Shown here in pieces: positions 47,850-60,432 of a DNA stretch of 64,000 nucleotides. Numbering within the stretch: the stretch's first letter is position 1; every line of letters begins with the position of its first letter. This DNA comes from Ascaphus truei (Eukaryota > Chordata > Amphibia > Anura > Ascaphidae). The DNA lies in the NCBI GenBank assembly GCA_036426205.1, contig CM071570.1, forward strand, positions 5,885,562 through 5,949,561. The letters run 5' to 3'. The notes beneath the pieces are model-generated. The model had not been told where the DNA came from. It ran no database searches and saw only the letters and a list, made by a program, of their open reading frames with translations. A program made the translations under genes and the position numbers.

Positions 47850-48990
47850 AACTACAACTCTGCCCTGCCCTCCTCTCTTGATGTACATGCTCCACTTTCT
47901 CTCTGCCATCCTTGCCCTTCTAACCCCAGACCCTGGCTAATTCCCACACGTGCATGCTGCATTCCTGCACTCGCTCCTCTGAACACCTCTGGAGGAAATC
48001 TCACACTCACAGACTTCCTTCACTACAAATTTATGCTATCCTGTTTCAATTATGCCCTCTCTCAGGCTAAACAAACCTAGTTTTCTTCACTAATCAACAC
48101 GCTCAAGTCTAACCCATGCTGACTCTTCTCTGTCTTTGACTCCCTACTCTATGTTGATGTCACACAAATGTACTTTTCAACCCCTGACCTTATACCTGCT
48201 GTACAGACCAAAGTTTCTGAATGCCTCTCTGCGATATCATTCTGGATTGCCCTCTGCCGACTTCAACTCAACATGTCAAAAACAGAGCTCCTCATATTTC
48301 ATACCAAACCTGGCCCCACTACCTCCTTTCACATTACTGTTGGAAGTACTATCATTCACCCAGGAGCCCAAGCATGCTGCCTAGGGTTCACACTCGACTC
48401 CTGTCTCACAGTCTCCTCTCACATTCAAATATTCTCTAAAACCTGTTGCCTTTTTCTCTGCAATATAACTAAGATACGTCCTTTCCTCTGTTGCTTGACT
48501 GCTAAAACTCTGACTCAGGCCCTCATTCTCTCCCGTCTTGATTACTGTAACCTCCTGCTGTCCGGCCTTCCTGCCTCTCACCTGTCTCCCCTACAATCTA
48601 TCCTAAACGCTGCTGCCAGAGTCACTCTACTCTTTCCTAAATCTGTCTCAGCATCTCCCCTCCTGAAATCCCTCTCCTGGCTTCCTATCAAATCCCGCAT
48701 CTCACACACAATGCTCCTCCTCACTTTTAAAGCTTTACACTCTTCTGCCCCTCCCTACATCTCAGCCCTAACTTGACGCTATGCACCATCCCGACTCTTG
48801 CGTTCCGCCCAAGGATGTCTTCTCTCTACCCCTCTGTATCTAAAGTCCTCTCCCACCTTAAACCTTTCTCACTGACTGCCCCACACCTCTGGAATGCCTT
48901 TCCCTAAATACCCGACTAGCCCCCTCTCTATCCACTTTGAAGACCCAACTTAAAACACACCTGCTTAACAATGCATATGAGTAACACCGT
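47850..48990 (+). pseudogene. L2/CR1-type LINE with internal deletion
   Basis: The first part reads as the linker before the RT (HYKFMLSCFNYALSQAKQT, FSSLINTLKSNP, LFSVFDSLL). It then jumps directly to YVDVTQMYFS at about 48150, the place of the YADDTQLYFS active site with both catalytic D residues damaged. The RT fingers and palm between are missing. After this the frame is open for about 200 codons (48168-48776), with the LSRLDYCNLLLSGLP and SILNAAARV motifs of the L2/CR1 C-terminal part. A 3' UTR follows with nested LTRs. Dead copy. Confidence 0.85.
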
Positions 48991-48994
48991 GGCT

Positions 48995-49312
48995 GGGACG
49001 CTGCTCGTCTCAAATCATGAAGCGGACCCGCAGGGCTGAGGCAGGGATGCAAATAAACCGACTAGAGCCCAGGGACAGAGTCCTGAAAGAGTATCCATAG
49101 TCGGTAAGCAGGCTGGGGTCAGGCCTGGCGGCAGAGTTGCATAGTCCTGGAGACAAAGTCAGGCCAGGCAGAGAGCAGCGAGGTCGGGGTCACTGTCCGG
49201 GGTCAGCAACAGGTGAATCAACACAGGCAAATGGGTAAAGCGTGACTGCAAAGACCAACAAGAGCTGCAAACGTAAGAACTTTGCTCTGCGACCCACCAC
49301 CACTTTACAGCA
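48995..49312 (-). mobile_element. Partial LTR inserted in the LINE 3' UTR
   Basis: Words such as GGACCCGCAGGGCTGAGG and GGGGTCAGG match the 3' part of the TGTAAGG LTR group on the minus strand. It splits the LINE 3' UTR. Borders approximate. Confidence 0.5.
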
Positions 49313-49314
49313 GC

Positions 49315-49532
49315 TAATACTATACACTTGTTATATAAAGCTTGGCCCCTTGCAGATGCACTTACCAGAATGCCCTCCTAATGTCTCTGTACCTACCAAT
49401 TAGATGGAGCAGGGACTCCTCTTCCTAAATGTTAATTTTTAAGTCTGAAGCACTTATTCCCATGATCTGTTATTTGTATTATTTGTTATTTATATGATTG
49501 TCACGTGTATTACTGCTGTGAAGCACTATGTA
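49315..49532 (+). mobile_element. LINE 3' UTR continued
   Basis: CTTGCAGATGCACTTACCAG, then CAATTAGATGGAGCAGGGAC and ATTACTGCTGTGAAGC, the L2-type 3' end. It continues after the LTR at 50653. Confidence 0.75.
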
Positions 49533-50652
49533 TGTAGCCCTGTTTCCTTTTGAACACAGACCGCTACCATATGCTGTATAACCTGTAGGCTCACAGGGCC
49601 TAAGCTTCTGCCACGGAGAACCTGGGGCGCACGTAATACTAAATAATACCTGATACTTGGTGTAGCGCCTCCACCTGCGATGGCTCCCACTAGAGGGGGA
49701 GTGGTTCCTTGCAGGACAATATGTATAACAATACACACACACAGCATATAACAACCGAATGACTTTACTTGTTGGCATGAGCATATATATGTACGGGTGT
49801 CCCTCCCTAGAGGTGACACTACCTTCCGCGTCTCGCAGGACGCTTATTCCCCTCCTTCACCGGGTGATCCCACCCCGTGTCCAATTCCCCGACACTTAAT
49901 GTCCCCACCCTCCAGTGAGGTAAAGAATATGTATGGGTGACTGCACAGCCACTGTGTCCTGTGTAATGATGATATAGTTGGTGCACTTGTTGATTACCTG
50001 CCGGGCACTCCAGTGCCCGGGCCTGCCACGGATCTTCACAAAGGGTCAGATGCGAGGTGACTCCAGCAATAGGCGTCCGGGGTGATCCCACCCAGACGGA
50101 TGTTCGCAACAACAGCAGCGAAGGTCTGAACCCAGACCTCCTGCAGAATATACACTGTCTCTCACGCGATCACTAAGCAGCACAATAAGGGAACCGTAAC
50201 CTATCTAGGGCCAATCCCTATCTCTGCTGCACACTATAGGGGCTCAGGGCCTAACTGGGCCTGGGGCATATGGCCTATGTAGGGGCTGATGGACTCCCTA
50301 CACCTGGAGCTCCGTCTCCTTCCTCCTCCCGCTTGCTCTGCCCAACGTGCGCGCCCTTCGACCCAGTTAACTCCCCTTCTACCGCCTGATTGGTTCTCGC
50401 GCGTCACGGGGTTCCGCGAGGCTGTTGGGACCCGTATTTCCCTGGGCTCCCTCCCTATCAGAGCTCTCCTCCTTCGCGGGCTTTTGCCACCATGCCCGTG
50501 CATGCGCAACCTCCTGCCCCGCCGGTCCAGCGCCTGTGCCAACCTTCAACATAGCGGCGCCATCTACGCAGAACCTCCAATGTCGGAGCGTTCCCTGCAC
50601 TGCGGCAATCTCCCAACCCCCAACAACAGTGGCCGAGGGGAGCCTGGGTACA
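49533..50652 (-). mobile_element. Solo LTR, 1120 bp, TSD TGTA
   Basis: Plus strand TGTAGCC to GGGTACA. TGTA is on both sides (49529-49532 and 50653-50656), and removing the LTR restores the LINE sequence CTATGTACATT found elsewhere. Same family as 41260 and 44899. The right half is CpG rich. Confidence 0.85.
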
Positions 50653-50738
50653 TGTACATTAATGGCGCTCTATAAATAAAGACATACATACATACATACA
50701 TACATACATACATACATACATACATACATACATACATG
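50653..50738 (+). mobile_element. LINE 3' terminus with (CATA)n tail
   Basis: GGCGCTCTATAAATAAAGA followed by about 14 CATA units (50682-50738). The short tandem tail is typical of L2/CR1-type LINE ends. Confidence 0.8.
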
Positions 50739-53105
50739 GAACAAGAAAAAACCCGGGCGCTCCCTGATGCAATTCTAGAACAGGGGAAATGTATCAATGG
50801 ATGTTACAACCTTATAAACAAAGGTTCCCTCTGGTTCGTCTTCTTTTCCTATGGCTCTGACCCCAATGGATCCTTATCCAGGATCCTTGTTTGTACAGGG
50901 ATATAGAGAAAAAGAGGGGGAGCACAGGTTGAAGACTTTGGGGTATATATGTATCTTATTAGATATTTGTAGGTGTGCTTGAAAAGATATATAGAATCAC
51001 TTACACGGCCTTGTGTAAATGCTCTCACACAGCAGGTTTACTTTCTTTGTGTTCCCTTGGTTGATTTCCTTCTTCCTTTCAGGGCTTGGTTTTCTTCCTG
51101 GGTTTCTTCAAAAGTCTTCGACTTGCAGTGAGGATGTCCTCCCTCGATGAACAGATTGAAAGATAGTTGTTTGAGGAGGATACATATTTAAATACTCCAA
51201 AACTTTAACTCTAAACAAATATATATATTAAAGGCAGTAAATACTGCCAGCACTCACACGGCAAGTGTGGGTATAATCCTTGGGAAGGTATCTTTATTCG
51301 AACTGATCTTCACAAGTGGGATCTGTAGGTGTAATTAGGGTCTGGTTGTAATCTATAGATGTAAATCAAATAATACTCACACGCCTTGTGTTGAGAATAC
51401 ACAACAAGGTATCTTTAGACTTGAATATTTTCTTTCTTTTATTCAGGTTCTGATCTTCTTCCTGGATTTCTTCTGTGGGTGTCAGCTCCCAGTTAGAAAT
51501 CCCCCTCTGTGGGACAAATTTGAAAACAAATGTTAAGGAAAATATCAACATAATACTGTGGTGACCCACTAGTAAACCCAAGCAGATATATAAAAGCAGC
51601 AATGCTGCAAGCACTCACACGGGAAGTGTGAGTGCAATCCTAGGGGAAGGTATCTTTTTTCCTGTTGGTGTATTTACACCTGCTGCCTTGTGGGGGTAAT
51701 GGTGGTGTCTGATATATAGGGATCTATAGAACTAAAATAGTACTCCACACGGCCTGTGTGAGTGAATGTACATCATGTTTCTTTAAATCCTTTGCAGTGC
51801 TGTTAAGGTTAATTCCAAGTGGGCAAGTGTACAGTTTAGAGGGTCCCTCCTTGGTGTGGATATGAAAAGGAACAATGTCACATTCTAAGGGCTACAATAA
51901 ATTTTTTTCTCAAAAACTCTAAAAACAAAACATGTTATAAAACAATTGGAAAAAATGCATAAAAAGAAGAACAGCCCGTCAGTAGAAATTGCTCATGGAT
52001 CTCGTGGAGCTGCTAACTTGCTCCCGTCCATAAGTGCTGCCTCCTCCTCTGATCCACTCCTTGCACGTGGTGTGTGACTAAAAAATTGCTTAGTGGTGAG
52101 GAACGACGTTTCGATCCTTTCCCAAGGATTATAACCACATTGCCCGTGTGAGTGCTGGCAGTATTTACTGCCTTTATATATATATTTGTTTAGAGTTAAA
52201 AGTTTTGGAGTATTTAAATATTGTATCCTCCTCTAAACAACTATCTTTCATCTCTGTTCACTCCGAGGGAGAACATCCTCACTGCAAGTCGAAGACTTTT
52301 GAAGAAACCCAGGAAGAAACCAAGCCCTGAAAGGAAAAGGAAATCAACCAGGAACAAAGAAAAGTAAACCTTGCGTTGAGACATTTACACAAGGCCGTGT
52401 AAGTGATTCTATATATCTTTTCAAGCACACCTACAAATATCTAATAGATACTATATATACCCCAAAGTCTTCACCTGTGCCTCCCCTCTTTTTCTCTATA
52501 TACTACATACATACATACATACGGTACATACACACATTTAAAAATCTGAGATTGCTCCAAAAGTTCCTTAAGACGGGGTGAGCAACACTTTTTTTGCGCG
52601 AGCCCCCCCTTTCATCCATGAAATTTCTCGGGCCTCCCTGCCTAATGTAATCATCACATGAAAAAAAAAACCCTTATTAAATAACGGATACAATGTCAAT
52701 ACTAATATGTCATAAATACTTATTCAACACAGCTCCGCTTGCAAAATTAGGCTGCGTCCACGCTGCCGCTGAAGCGGTGACATCACCAACTCTCCAAGCA
52801 TGAGCACAGGTGTCCTGCATAATTTTGCAAGCACGAGCGGAGGGGGCATGGATCGGGGCTATTTTGGTGTGTGTGTGTGTAGCGGAGTGGTGTGTGTGTG
52901 TGTGTTGCATTGACTGCGGCTGAACGTGCTTCAAAATCAATTTTGTTTGTCCCCAAGTGCCAAGCTTGGGAGAGCGCACTCCCCCCATTTGTGCCAGCTG
53001 GTCAATCACAACACACACACACAATCACAACACAGAGACACAGAGACAGACACATACTCAATCACAACACACACAATCATACACACCAATCACAACCACC
53101 CACAC
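50690..53105 (+). repeat. Tandem duplication, unit 1 (about 2.4 kb)
   Basis: Starts in (CATA)n, then GGAACAAGAAAAAACCCGGG, and ends in CA repeats of a hAT element. It is repeated in unit 2 in the same order. Each unit has inverted arms of about 350 bp (here about 50935-51285 and 52145-52500) around a non-coding centre, so the base element is a foldback type. Confidence 0.9.
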
Positions 53106-53112
53106 ACACACA
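52574..53112. mobile_element. Truncated copy of the 55.0-kb hAT element
   Basis: Begins CGGGGTGAGCAACAC after TTCCTTAAGA, as at 55011, but breaks off in CA/CATA repeats. The right TIR is missing because unit 1 of the duplication ends here. Confidence 0.8.
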
Positions 53113-55540
53113 CATACATACATACATACATACATACATACATACATACATACATACATGGAACAAGAAAAAACCCGGGCGCTCCCTGATGCAATTCTAG
53201 AACAGGGGAAATGTATCAATGGATGTTACAACCTTATAAACAAAGGTTCCCTCTGGTTCGTCTTCTTGTCCTATGGCTCTGACCCCAATAGGATCCTTAT
53301 CCAGGATCCTTGTTTGTACAGGGATATAGAGAAAAAGAGGGGGAGCACAGGTTGAAGACTTTGGGGTATTTAAGTATCTTTAGGCCTAGTTGTAGGTGTG
53401 CTTGAAAAGATATAATAGACACTTACACGGCCTTGTGTAAATGCTCTCACAGCAAGGTTTACTTTTCTTGTGTGTTCCCTGTTGATTTCCTTCTTCCTTT
53501 CGGGCTTGGTTTTCTTCCTGGTTTCTTCAAAGTCTTCGACTTGCAGTGGATGTCTCCCTCGCAGTGAACAGATTGAAAGATAGTTGTTTACAGGAGAGAT
53601 ACAATATTTAAATACTCCAAAACTTTAACTCTAACAAATATATATAATTAAAGGCAGTAAATACTGCCAGCACTCACACGGGCATGTGGGTATATCCTTG
53701 GGGAAGGTACTTATTATCGAACTGATCTTCACAGTGGGTGATCTGTAGTGGTAATTAGGGTCTGGTGTGTATATATAGATGTATCAAATAATACTCCACA
53801 GCTGCCTTGTGTGATTAAATACCAACAAGGTATCTTTAGACTTGAATATTTTCTTTCTTTTATTCCGGTTCCTGATCTTCTTCCTGGATCTTCTGTGGTG
53901 TTCAGCTCCAGTTAGGAATCCCCCCTCGGTGTGGACAAATTTGAAAACAAATGTTAGTAGAAAATATCAACATAATACTGTGGTGACCCACTATTAACCC
54001 AAGCAGATATAAACAGCAAAGATGCTGCAAGCATCACACGGGCAAGTGTGAGTCATCCTAGGGAAGGTTCTTTTTTTCCTGTTGGTGTATTTACACCTGC
54101 TGCCTTGTGGGGGTAATGGTGGTCTGATATATAGATCTATAGAACTAAAATAGACTCACACAGCACCGGCCTGTGTGAGTGAATGACATCATGTGTCTTT
54201 AAATCCTTGCGTGCTGTTAAGGTTAAGTTCCAAGTGGGCAAGTGTACAGTATATAAGATGGTCCCTCCTTGGTGTGGAATGAAAAGGAACAATGTCACGA
54301 TTCTAATGGGTACACATAAAATTTTATTCTCAAAAACTCTAAAAACAAACATGTATAAAAACATTGGAAAAAAATGCAATAAAAAAAACAGCCCGTCTAG
54401 GAAATTGCTCATGGATCTCGTGGACTCAGCTAACTTGCTCCGCGTCGGATATAGTGCTGCCTCCTCTCTGATCCACTCCTTGACGGTGGCTGTGCTGACT
54501 CAAAATTGCTTAGTGGTGAGAGCAACGCGTTTCGACCCTTTCCTTCCCCAAGGATTATACCCACACTTGCCCGTGTGAGTGCTGGCAGTATTTACTGCCT
54601 TTATATATATATATTTGTTTAGAGTTAAAAGTTTTGGAGTATTTAAATATTGTATCCTCCTCTAAACAACTATCTTTCAATCTGTTCACTCCGAGGGAGA
54701 CATCCTCACTGCAAGTCGAAGACTTTTGAAGAAACCCAGGAAGAAAACCAAGCCCTGAAAGGAAGAAGGAAATCAACCAAGGGAACACAAAGAAAAGTAA
54801 ACCTTGCTGTGAGAGCATTTACACAAGGCCGTGTAAGTGATTCTATATATCTTTTCAAGCACACCTACAAATATCTAATAAGATACTATATATACCCCAA
54901 AGTCTTCAACCTGTGCTCCCCCTCTTTTTCTCTATATACATACATACATACATACATACGGTACATACACACATTTAAAAATCTGAGATTGCTCCAAAAG
55001 TTCCTTAAGACAGGGGTGAGCAAACTTTTTATGCCGAGCCCCCCTTTTCATCCATGAAATTTCTCGGGCCTCCCTGCCTAATGTAATCAATCACATGAAA
55101 AAAAAAACCCTTTATTAAACGGTATACAATGTCAATACTAATATGTCTAAATACTTATTTCAACAGCTCGCGCTTGCAAAATTAGGCTGCGTCCACGCTG
55201 CCGCTGAGAGCGGTGACATCACCAACTCTCCAAGCATGAGCACAGGGTGTCCTGCATAATTTTGCAAGCACGAGCGGAGGGGCATGGATCGGGGCTATTT
55301 TTGTGTGTGTGTGTGTAGCGGAGTGTGTGTGTGTGTGTGTTTGCATTGACTGCGGCTGAACGTGCTTCAAAATCAATTTTGTTTGTCTCCCCAAGTGCCA
55401 AGCTTGGGAGAGCGCACTCCCCCCATTTGTGACAGCTGTATTCAATCACAACACACACACACAATCACAACACAGAGACACAGAGACAGGACACATACTC
55501 AATCACAACACACACAGATAACACACACTCAATCACAACC
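53106..55540 (+). repeat. Tandem duplication, unit 2
   Basis: Second copy of 50690-53105, starting in (CATA)n at 53113-53159. It differs by frequent one-base insertions or deletions and some substitutions. It continues into the complete hAT element. Confidence 0.9.
54960..55010 (-). pseudogene. L1 ORF2 fragment, downstream of hAT insertion
   Basis: On the minus strand the L1 protein continues here from 56249 (LLEQSQIFK) after removal of the hAT element and one CCTTAAGA. It then runs into CATA repeats. Confidence 0.65.
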
Positions 55541-56248
55541 AACACACACACACACAACACACACATCCTTAATCACAAAACACACAACACACAATCAATC
55601 ACAACCAACATAGACAAGACACGCACTCAATCACAACACCCACACACACACTCAATCACAACACACACACACACACCACACACTCAATCACAACCAACAG
55701 ACAACACACACAACAAACTCAATCACAGCACACACACAATCACAACCAACACAGACACAACACACACACATCACAACACACACTCATATCACAACACACA
55801 CCACACACTCATATCACTACACACACAATCACAACCAACACAGACACACACACACACAATCACAACACACTCAATCACAACATACACAAATCCCAACACA
55901 GACACACAGACATAACACACAATCATAAGTCACAGACTTTCCTTGAGGGGGGAAGTACTACTGTAGGCATGGTCCTGTGCCCCATGCTGCTGAAAACTGG
56001 GGCGGGTAACACAGGAGGATGAGGGGATGTCTGTGTGCAGGGAAGGAAAGCCCCACCCCCGAAAGGCCCCGCCCATGCTGCAGGAAGCAGCAGGGAGAAG
56101 ACCCGCCCTCGCAGCAAGCCACAGAGAAGCAGCAGCACGGAGCTGCTTCTTGGCCGTCCGTGCACAGCTCTGCCGCACCCAGGTTTCCCCGCATGCAGCC
56201 TGCGCCCCCCCTAAATAATTTTGCACCCCCTCAGTTTGCGCACCACTG
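55011..56248. mobile_element. hAT element, 1238 bp, perfect 8-bp TSD
   Basis: Starts CAGGGGTGAGCAAAC, ends GTTTGCGCACCACTG, flanked by CCTTAAGA at 55003-55010 and 56249-56256. The inside has about 500 bp of degenerate AATCACAACACACAC repeats (55440-55925) and a GC-rich right part, with no transposase. It sits inside L1 ORF2, which resumes on both sides. Confidence 0.9.
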
Positions 56249-58300
56249 CCTTAAGAGATTTTCCAAATTTGGTAAAGATATAATGGGGTTCGTACGCGTG
56301 AATAAGATATTGTCAGCATGTACTGTAGGCTGATTTTGTATTCTAGAGATCCCACTGTAAGGCCAGAGATATCTGGGTAATTTCTAATTGCTATTGCAAG
56401 AGGATCAGTTGCCATCACAAAGCGCATAGGAGAAAGCGGACAACCCTGTCTCCTCCCACTGTAATGAGAGAAAGGGTCACAGAGGAAACGTGCAACATTA
56501 ACTCCAGCAGCGGGATTTATGTAGGCCACTGAGACTGCTACTAATTAAAGTATCCCCCAGACCAAAGGCTTTCCAAACTGAGAACATATACTGTACGACC
56601 AGTTTAAACGATGACAAGCTTTTTCAGCATCTAACGAAAGAAGAACAATGGGAATTTTACGAGAGCATGCGTAATTAATAAGATTAATATTTCTCCTAGT
56701 GTTATTCGCTGATTGTATACCAAGTATGAAGCCAACCTGGTCTGGCTGGATAAGTTGTAGAAGGAACTCAGCTAACCTATTGGCCAGAATTTTAGTGTAC
56801 AGCTTTGCATCTGTATTAATGAGAGGAATCGGTCTAAAATTTGAAAATAAAGAATGATTTTTCCCTTCTTTGAAATCATAACAATCGTGGCCCGAAGAGA
56901 TTCTGATGGGAGTTTCGGCTGTTGGACACACTCATTAAATAGATTAACCAGGTGAGGTCTGAGGCTTTGGGTAGTTTAAGTACTTTAATAGCAAAGGAGA
57001 CCTCATCCAGGGTAATCGGAGAACTTAATCTTTAAATTTGTAAAGTATCCAATTGGGGGAGGTGAATATTATCTAAATATAAATCTATATCAGGTTCACA
57101 AAGTTGTGTTTTTCAATTGTCCGGGTGTAAATTTCAGGGATTGGAATAATAGGTTTTAAAAATATCATTTATTTCTCTTGGATTATAGGGTATTTTTCCT
57201 GATACAGGATGTGGATCGAATTAGATATCTTAGTTTCTAGTTTAATCACTAAGCGATCTGCTTTGTTGCCTTTCATATGAAATCTTTGTTTCATCCAATT
57301 AGGGAGAGCTCTATTTTATCCAAAGAGAGGGCATGGAATTTTGATCTAAGAGTTGACATTTTTTTATCTGTATCATTGGACAACATTTATTTTCTAACTC
57401 CCATTTGGGTATATTTTCTCAATGTCTCGCTCTCCAGCTCGTTTAATATGGGAAGAAAGGCTAATGAGATGCCGTCTCATTACTGCTTTGTGTGCCCCCC
57501 CCCCCCCCCCTTCCAGAATGTGTTTTCACTTATCTCTGTTGTTTTGTTCATAGATATACAGTATATGTGTCCAGGTGTTTAGTGAGACGAGAAATGTTCT
57601 CCTGGGAATCAAGAAGAGATTCCTTAAGCCTCCAAGGGGGAACGAGAGTTTAACAAGAAAGAACCATGAATTACAGTTGCAGTGGGTGCGTGATTAAGCC
57701 TATATGAGCTGATCTGATGGAGGAGGTAAAAGTCAAATGCTCAAATACTGTCAGTTCTACAAAATTATGAATGGGTGGAGGGGAGTGCAATCCCTGCTGG
57801 TGCCTTGCACACTTTGCCATGTGGCTATGAGAGAGGAGGTTTTTATTAATGGGCTGAATGTTCTTGAGATGCCCTTATCCAAAAAGTCCCCATTGGAGCA
57901 GATGCCCCCAGATCTATCAAGACTGGGATTCATCACCACGTTGAAATCTCCACATAGTATTAATTTACCTTTTCAAATTTCATTGAGGCGATCCTTAAAC
58001 CTCTGCATGAAGTCCACTTGTTGTGTGTTTAGTGCACAGATATTGGCTATAGTGTAACTAACAAATCCTTATCTGGTATCTACAGTACCTTCATTGTCAA
58101 AGAAGGAGCTTAATAATTTAAAACGGAGGTCTTTACTAATCAAAATGGATATGCAACGTCTTTTAGTTTTAGCTGAGGAGAAAGCGCTGGGATATTTCCT
58201 ATGCTGGAGGTTTGGGTACTTGTTAGCCCGAAAATGGATTTCCTGTATACAAATGTGTTCTTTGTGTAGCCAATGTATCCTCACCCCCTCCAATCTCATC
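56249..58300 (-). pseudogene. L1-type LINE ORF2 fragment (endonuclease and RT)
   Basis: ORF2 of L1 encodes an APE endonuclease and reverse transcriptase. On the minus strand 58299-58070 has HWLHKEHICIQEIHF, the endonuclease QE-H motif, and near 57960 LCGDFNVVMNP follows (the GDFN motif). The RT follows at 56930-56550 with the NFRPIPLINTDAKLYTKILA and PDQVGFILG motifs, then at 56500-56330 GRRQGCPLSP and a damaged YADD region. Frameshifts, stops and a C run at 57495-57510 interrupt it. Confidence 0.85.
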
Positions 58301-58309
58301 TAGGGGCCT

Positions 58310-59018
58310 TTCTGAGGAATACACTGCTACTAGCTGCTGTGTGGTGCTGGCATACCTGCTGGGCTCCAGGCGAGCTGAGTTGATCTGCGGTCTTATGGAG
58401 ATCAGGACAAGCTTATGGGGATCTCTGATGTTCGCTTCTGGTGTTTGCGCCTCCAGTTGTGGTGGGCTCCAGGTGTCCCGGAGATCAGCCCCCATCATAA
58501 CACACTCACCCCTCCTGCCCAGGGACTGACACTCAGGCAGAGGTATCTTGAACAAGGGTATTTATTAGTTGATGCAGTCACTGCAGATCTTGTACAGCGT
58601 AGTACAGGCTCTTCCATGTTCCAGAGTGAAAGAACAGTGCTGACCCTGATAGTAGAGGGTCTTCTTGGGTGATTCTGATGGTCCTCAGGCCTAAGGGCCT
58701 GAGGTGGCATGCTCATCTTGCCATAAGAGAGACTCACAGCCATACTGCTCAGGAGCTCCAGAGAGCACAACCTCTCTCTTCACCAGCCAGAGCAGGAACA
58801 ACTCAATTTGGGTGCTGCTTCCTAGAGGAAGCAGAAGAGGCGGACTCATGGTCTACCTCTATTGGCTATACACAGACCATGAGTCACAACCACCTTCTGC
58901 CACTCACAGAGCAGACAAGGGGGGTCTAATGCCCACAGGATTAACCTGTTACTCCCTGCAGCTAGCAGGAGTTACATAACAGGCAGGAAAGAAGTGCAGA
59001 AGGGGGTACCCTGTTACA
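58310..59018 (-). mobile_element. Probable LTR, left border uncertain
   Basis: The right end is CTGTTACA, so the minus strand starts TGTAACAGGGTACCC. It contains AATAAATACCC on the minus strand near 58560, a polyadenylation signal. It lies against the truncated L1. No target-site duplication was found. Confidence 0.45.
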
Positions 59019-60350
59019 CTTGTAAAATGGAATGAGTTATTTTAATTTGATACCACTATTTTTCGTGCAAGTTTTACAGCCGAGAAAATATGATACATAA
59101 CATCAAACAAGTACAGAGCTTTCAAAACCTCAAAGGTCATCTATAACGAACTCTCCTGTCGATGTCCTGAAAAACATCACAACCTACTACGGAGCCAAAC
59201 TTCTCCAGGACCAGTATGGCTGCAGGAACCTTAAACTTACACGTACCCTGTAGGGCAGAACTTTCCCCAGTCTAAAAAATGATTTCAAATTGAATGTATT
59301 TGTAGCTTGTGGTGTCAGTTTTGCACAATATGTCTCTTCACACAACATACTATCCTGATTGGTACCTGACCTTATTGGTGTTTATCTCCTGTGGAATATT
59401 TAAGCTTGTTTGGGACCTTTACCCTCCTCTGGGACTGTCAGAAACAAAAGTTTAATGGCAATATATATTACAGGTCATTTATATTAATTTCAAAATACTC
59501 ATGCCATATAGTGCTGAAGGTATTAGCAACCCAGCTTTCCAATGCATTCCTGGTCACTAGAGGCTGGAAAGGGTTAAATGTAAAGAGAACACTTGGATAG
59601 GTATATACATTGTTTGCATCATTAATGGTGCTGCTTCAGATTCATGCATTCATGGTTCCGTTGAGTTTGCGCCTACATAGAGTACACAATAGACAGTTAT
59701 TGGTCTGCTACAATAATACAGCACACAGTCATTTTCATAAAATTAATTTATAGTTGTTCCGATCGGGAAAATGTCCAGCATTTGGGAACGAAAGGAAAAG
59801 CACCTTCTTTTGATTTCACGAGATGTAAATGGTCCTAGGAAGGAACCTTTTGATCTGTCATCTGGTGCCTCATTTAATGCATTTTTTAAATACCCTGTTT
59901 ATCACCACGTTAATGTGGTGAGGATTGTGAGCTGGCTGAAGCGTTGTATAACAGCGCACAGATGGCTCCCCGCATCTTACATCAGTGTCACTCTTCCTTT
60001 GTATAATGAAAATAACACATATTATGCATTGGCAGGTTTCTTGGGCCCCTGAGCTGATTATTATCTTAAGTTAAGTTTTTCCCCTTTGTTATTCTGTTTC
60101 ATTATTGAAGATAGAGTGAACACCCACTGAAGTCCCTATTTTCATGCCCATATTCTGTATCTGCAGCACAACTGAATGGCCTATTCTTATGTTATACTTT
60201 GTAGCCTGTGAACTTACACACCCCAGAAACACACCATATCAAACACAGAATATCACCCTTTCCATATCATCAATAGCAGTGTTGTGTCGCAATTAAATAA
60301 TAATCCCTGAACAACGGGATGTTATCTGGCCCTTAATGCCTAGGGTAATG
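59019..60350. other. No assignable feature
   Basis: No motif, TIR or LTR recognised. Short ORFs here show no known domain. Confidence 0.4.
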
Positions 60351-60360
60351 CCCTGCTATT

Positions 60361-60405
60361 ATTATTATTACTATTATAATTATTATTATTATTATTATTA
60401 TTATA
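60361..60405 (+). repeat. (ATT)n microsatellite
   Basis: About fifteen ATT-type units with one interruption. Confidence 0.95.
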
Positions 60406-60432
60406 GGCATGGGCAATAGAAAGGGTTAGGGC

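Noticed and set aside
52085..52135. GAAACG motif after a hairpin, possible hammerhead
   Set aside because: The CTGANGA strand is absent (the sequence reads CTTGGGAA), so the core cannot form. The same holds for 54507-54546.
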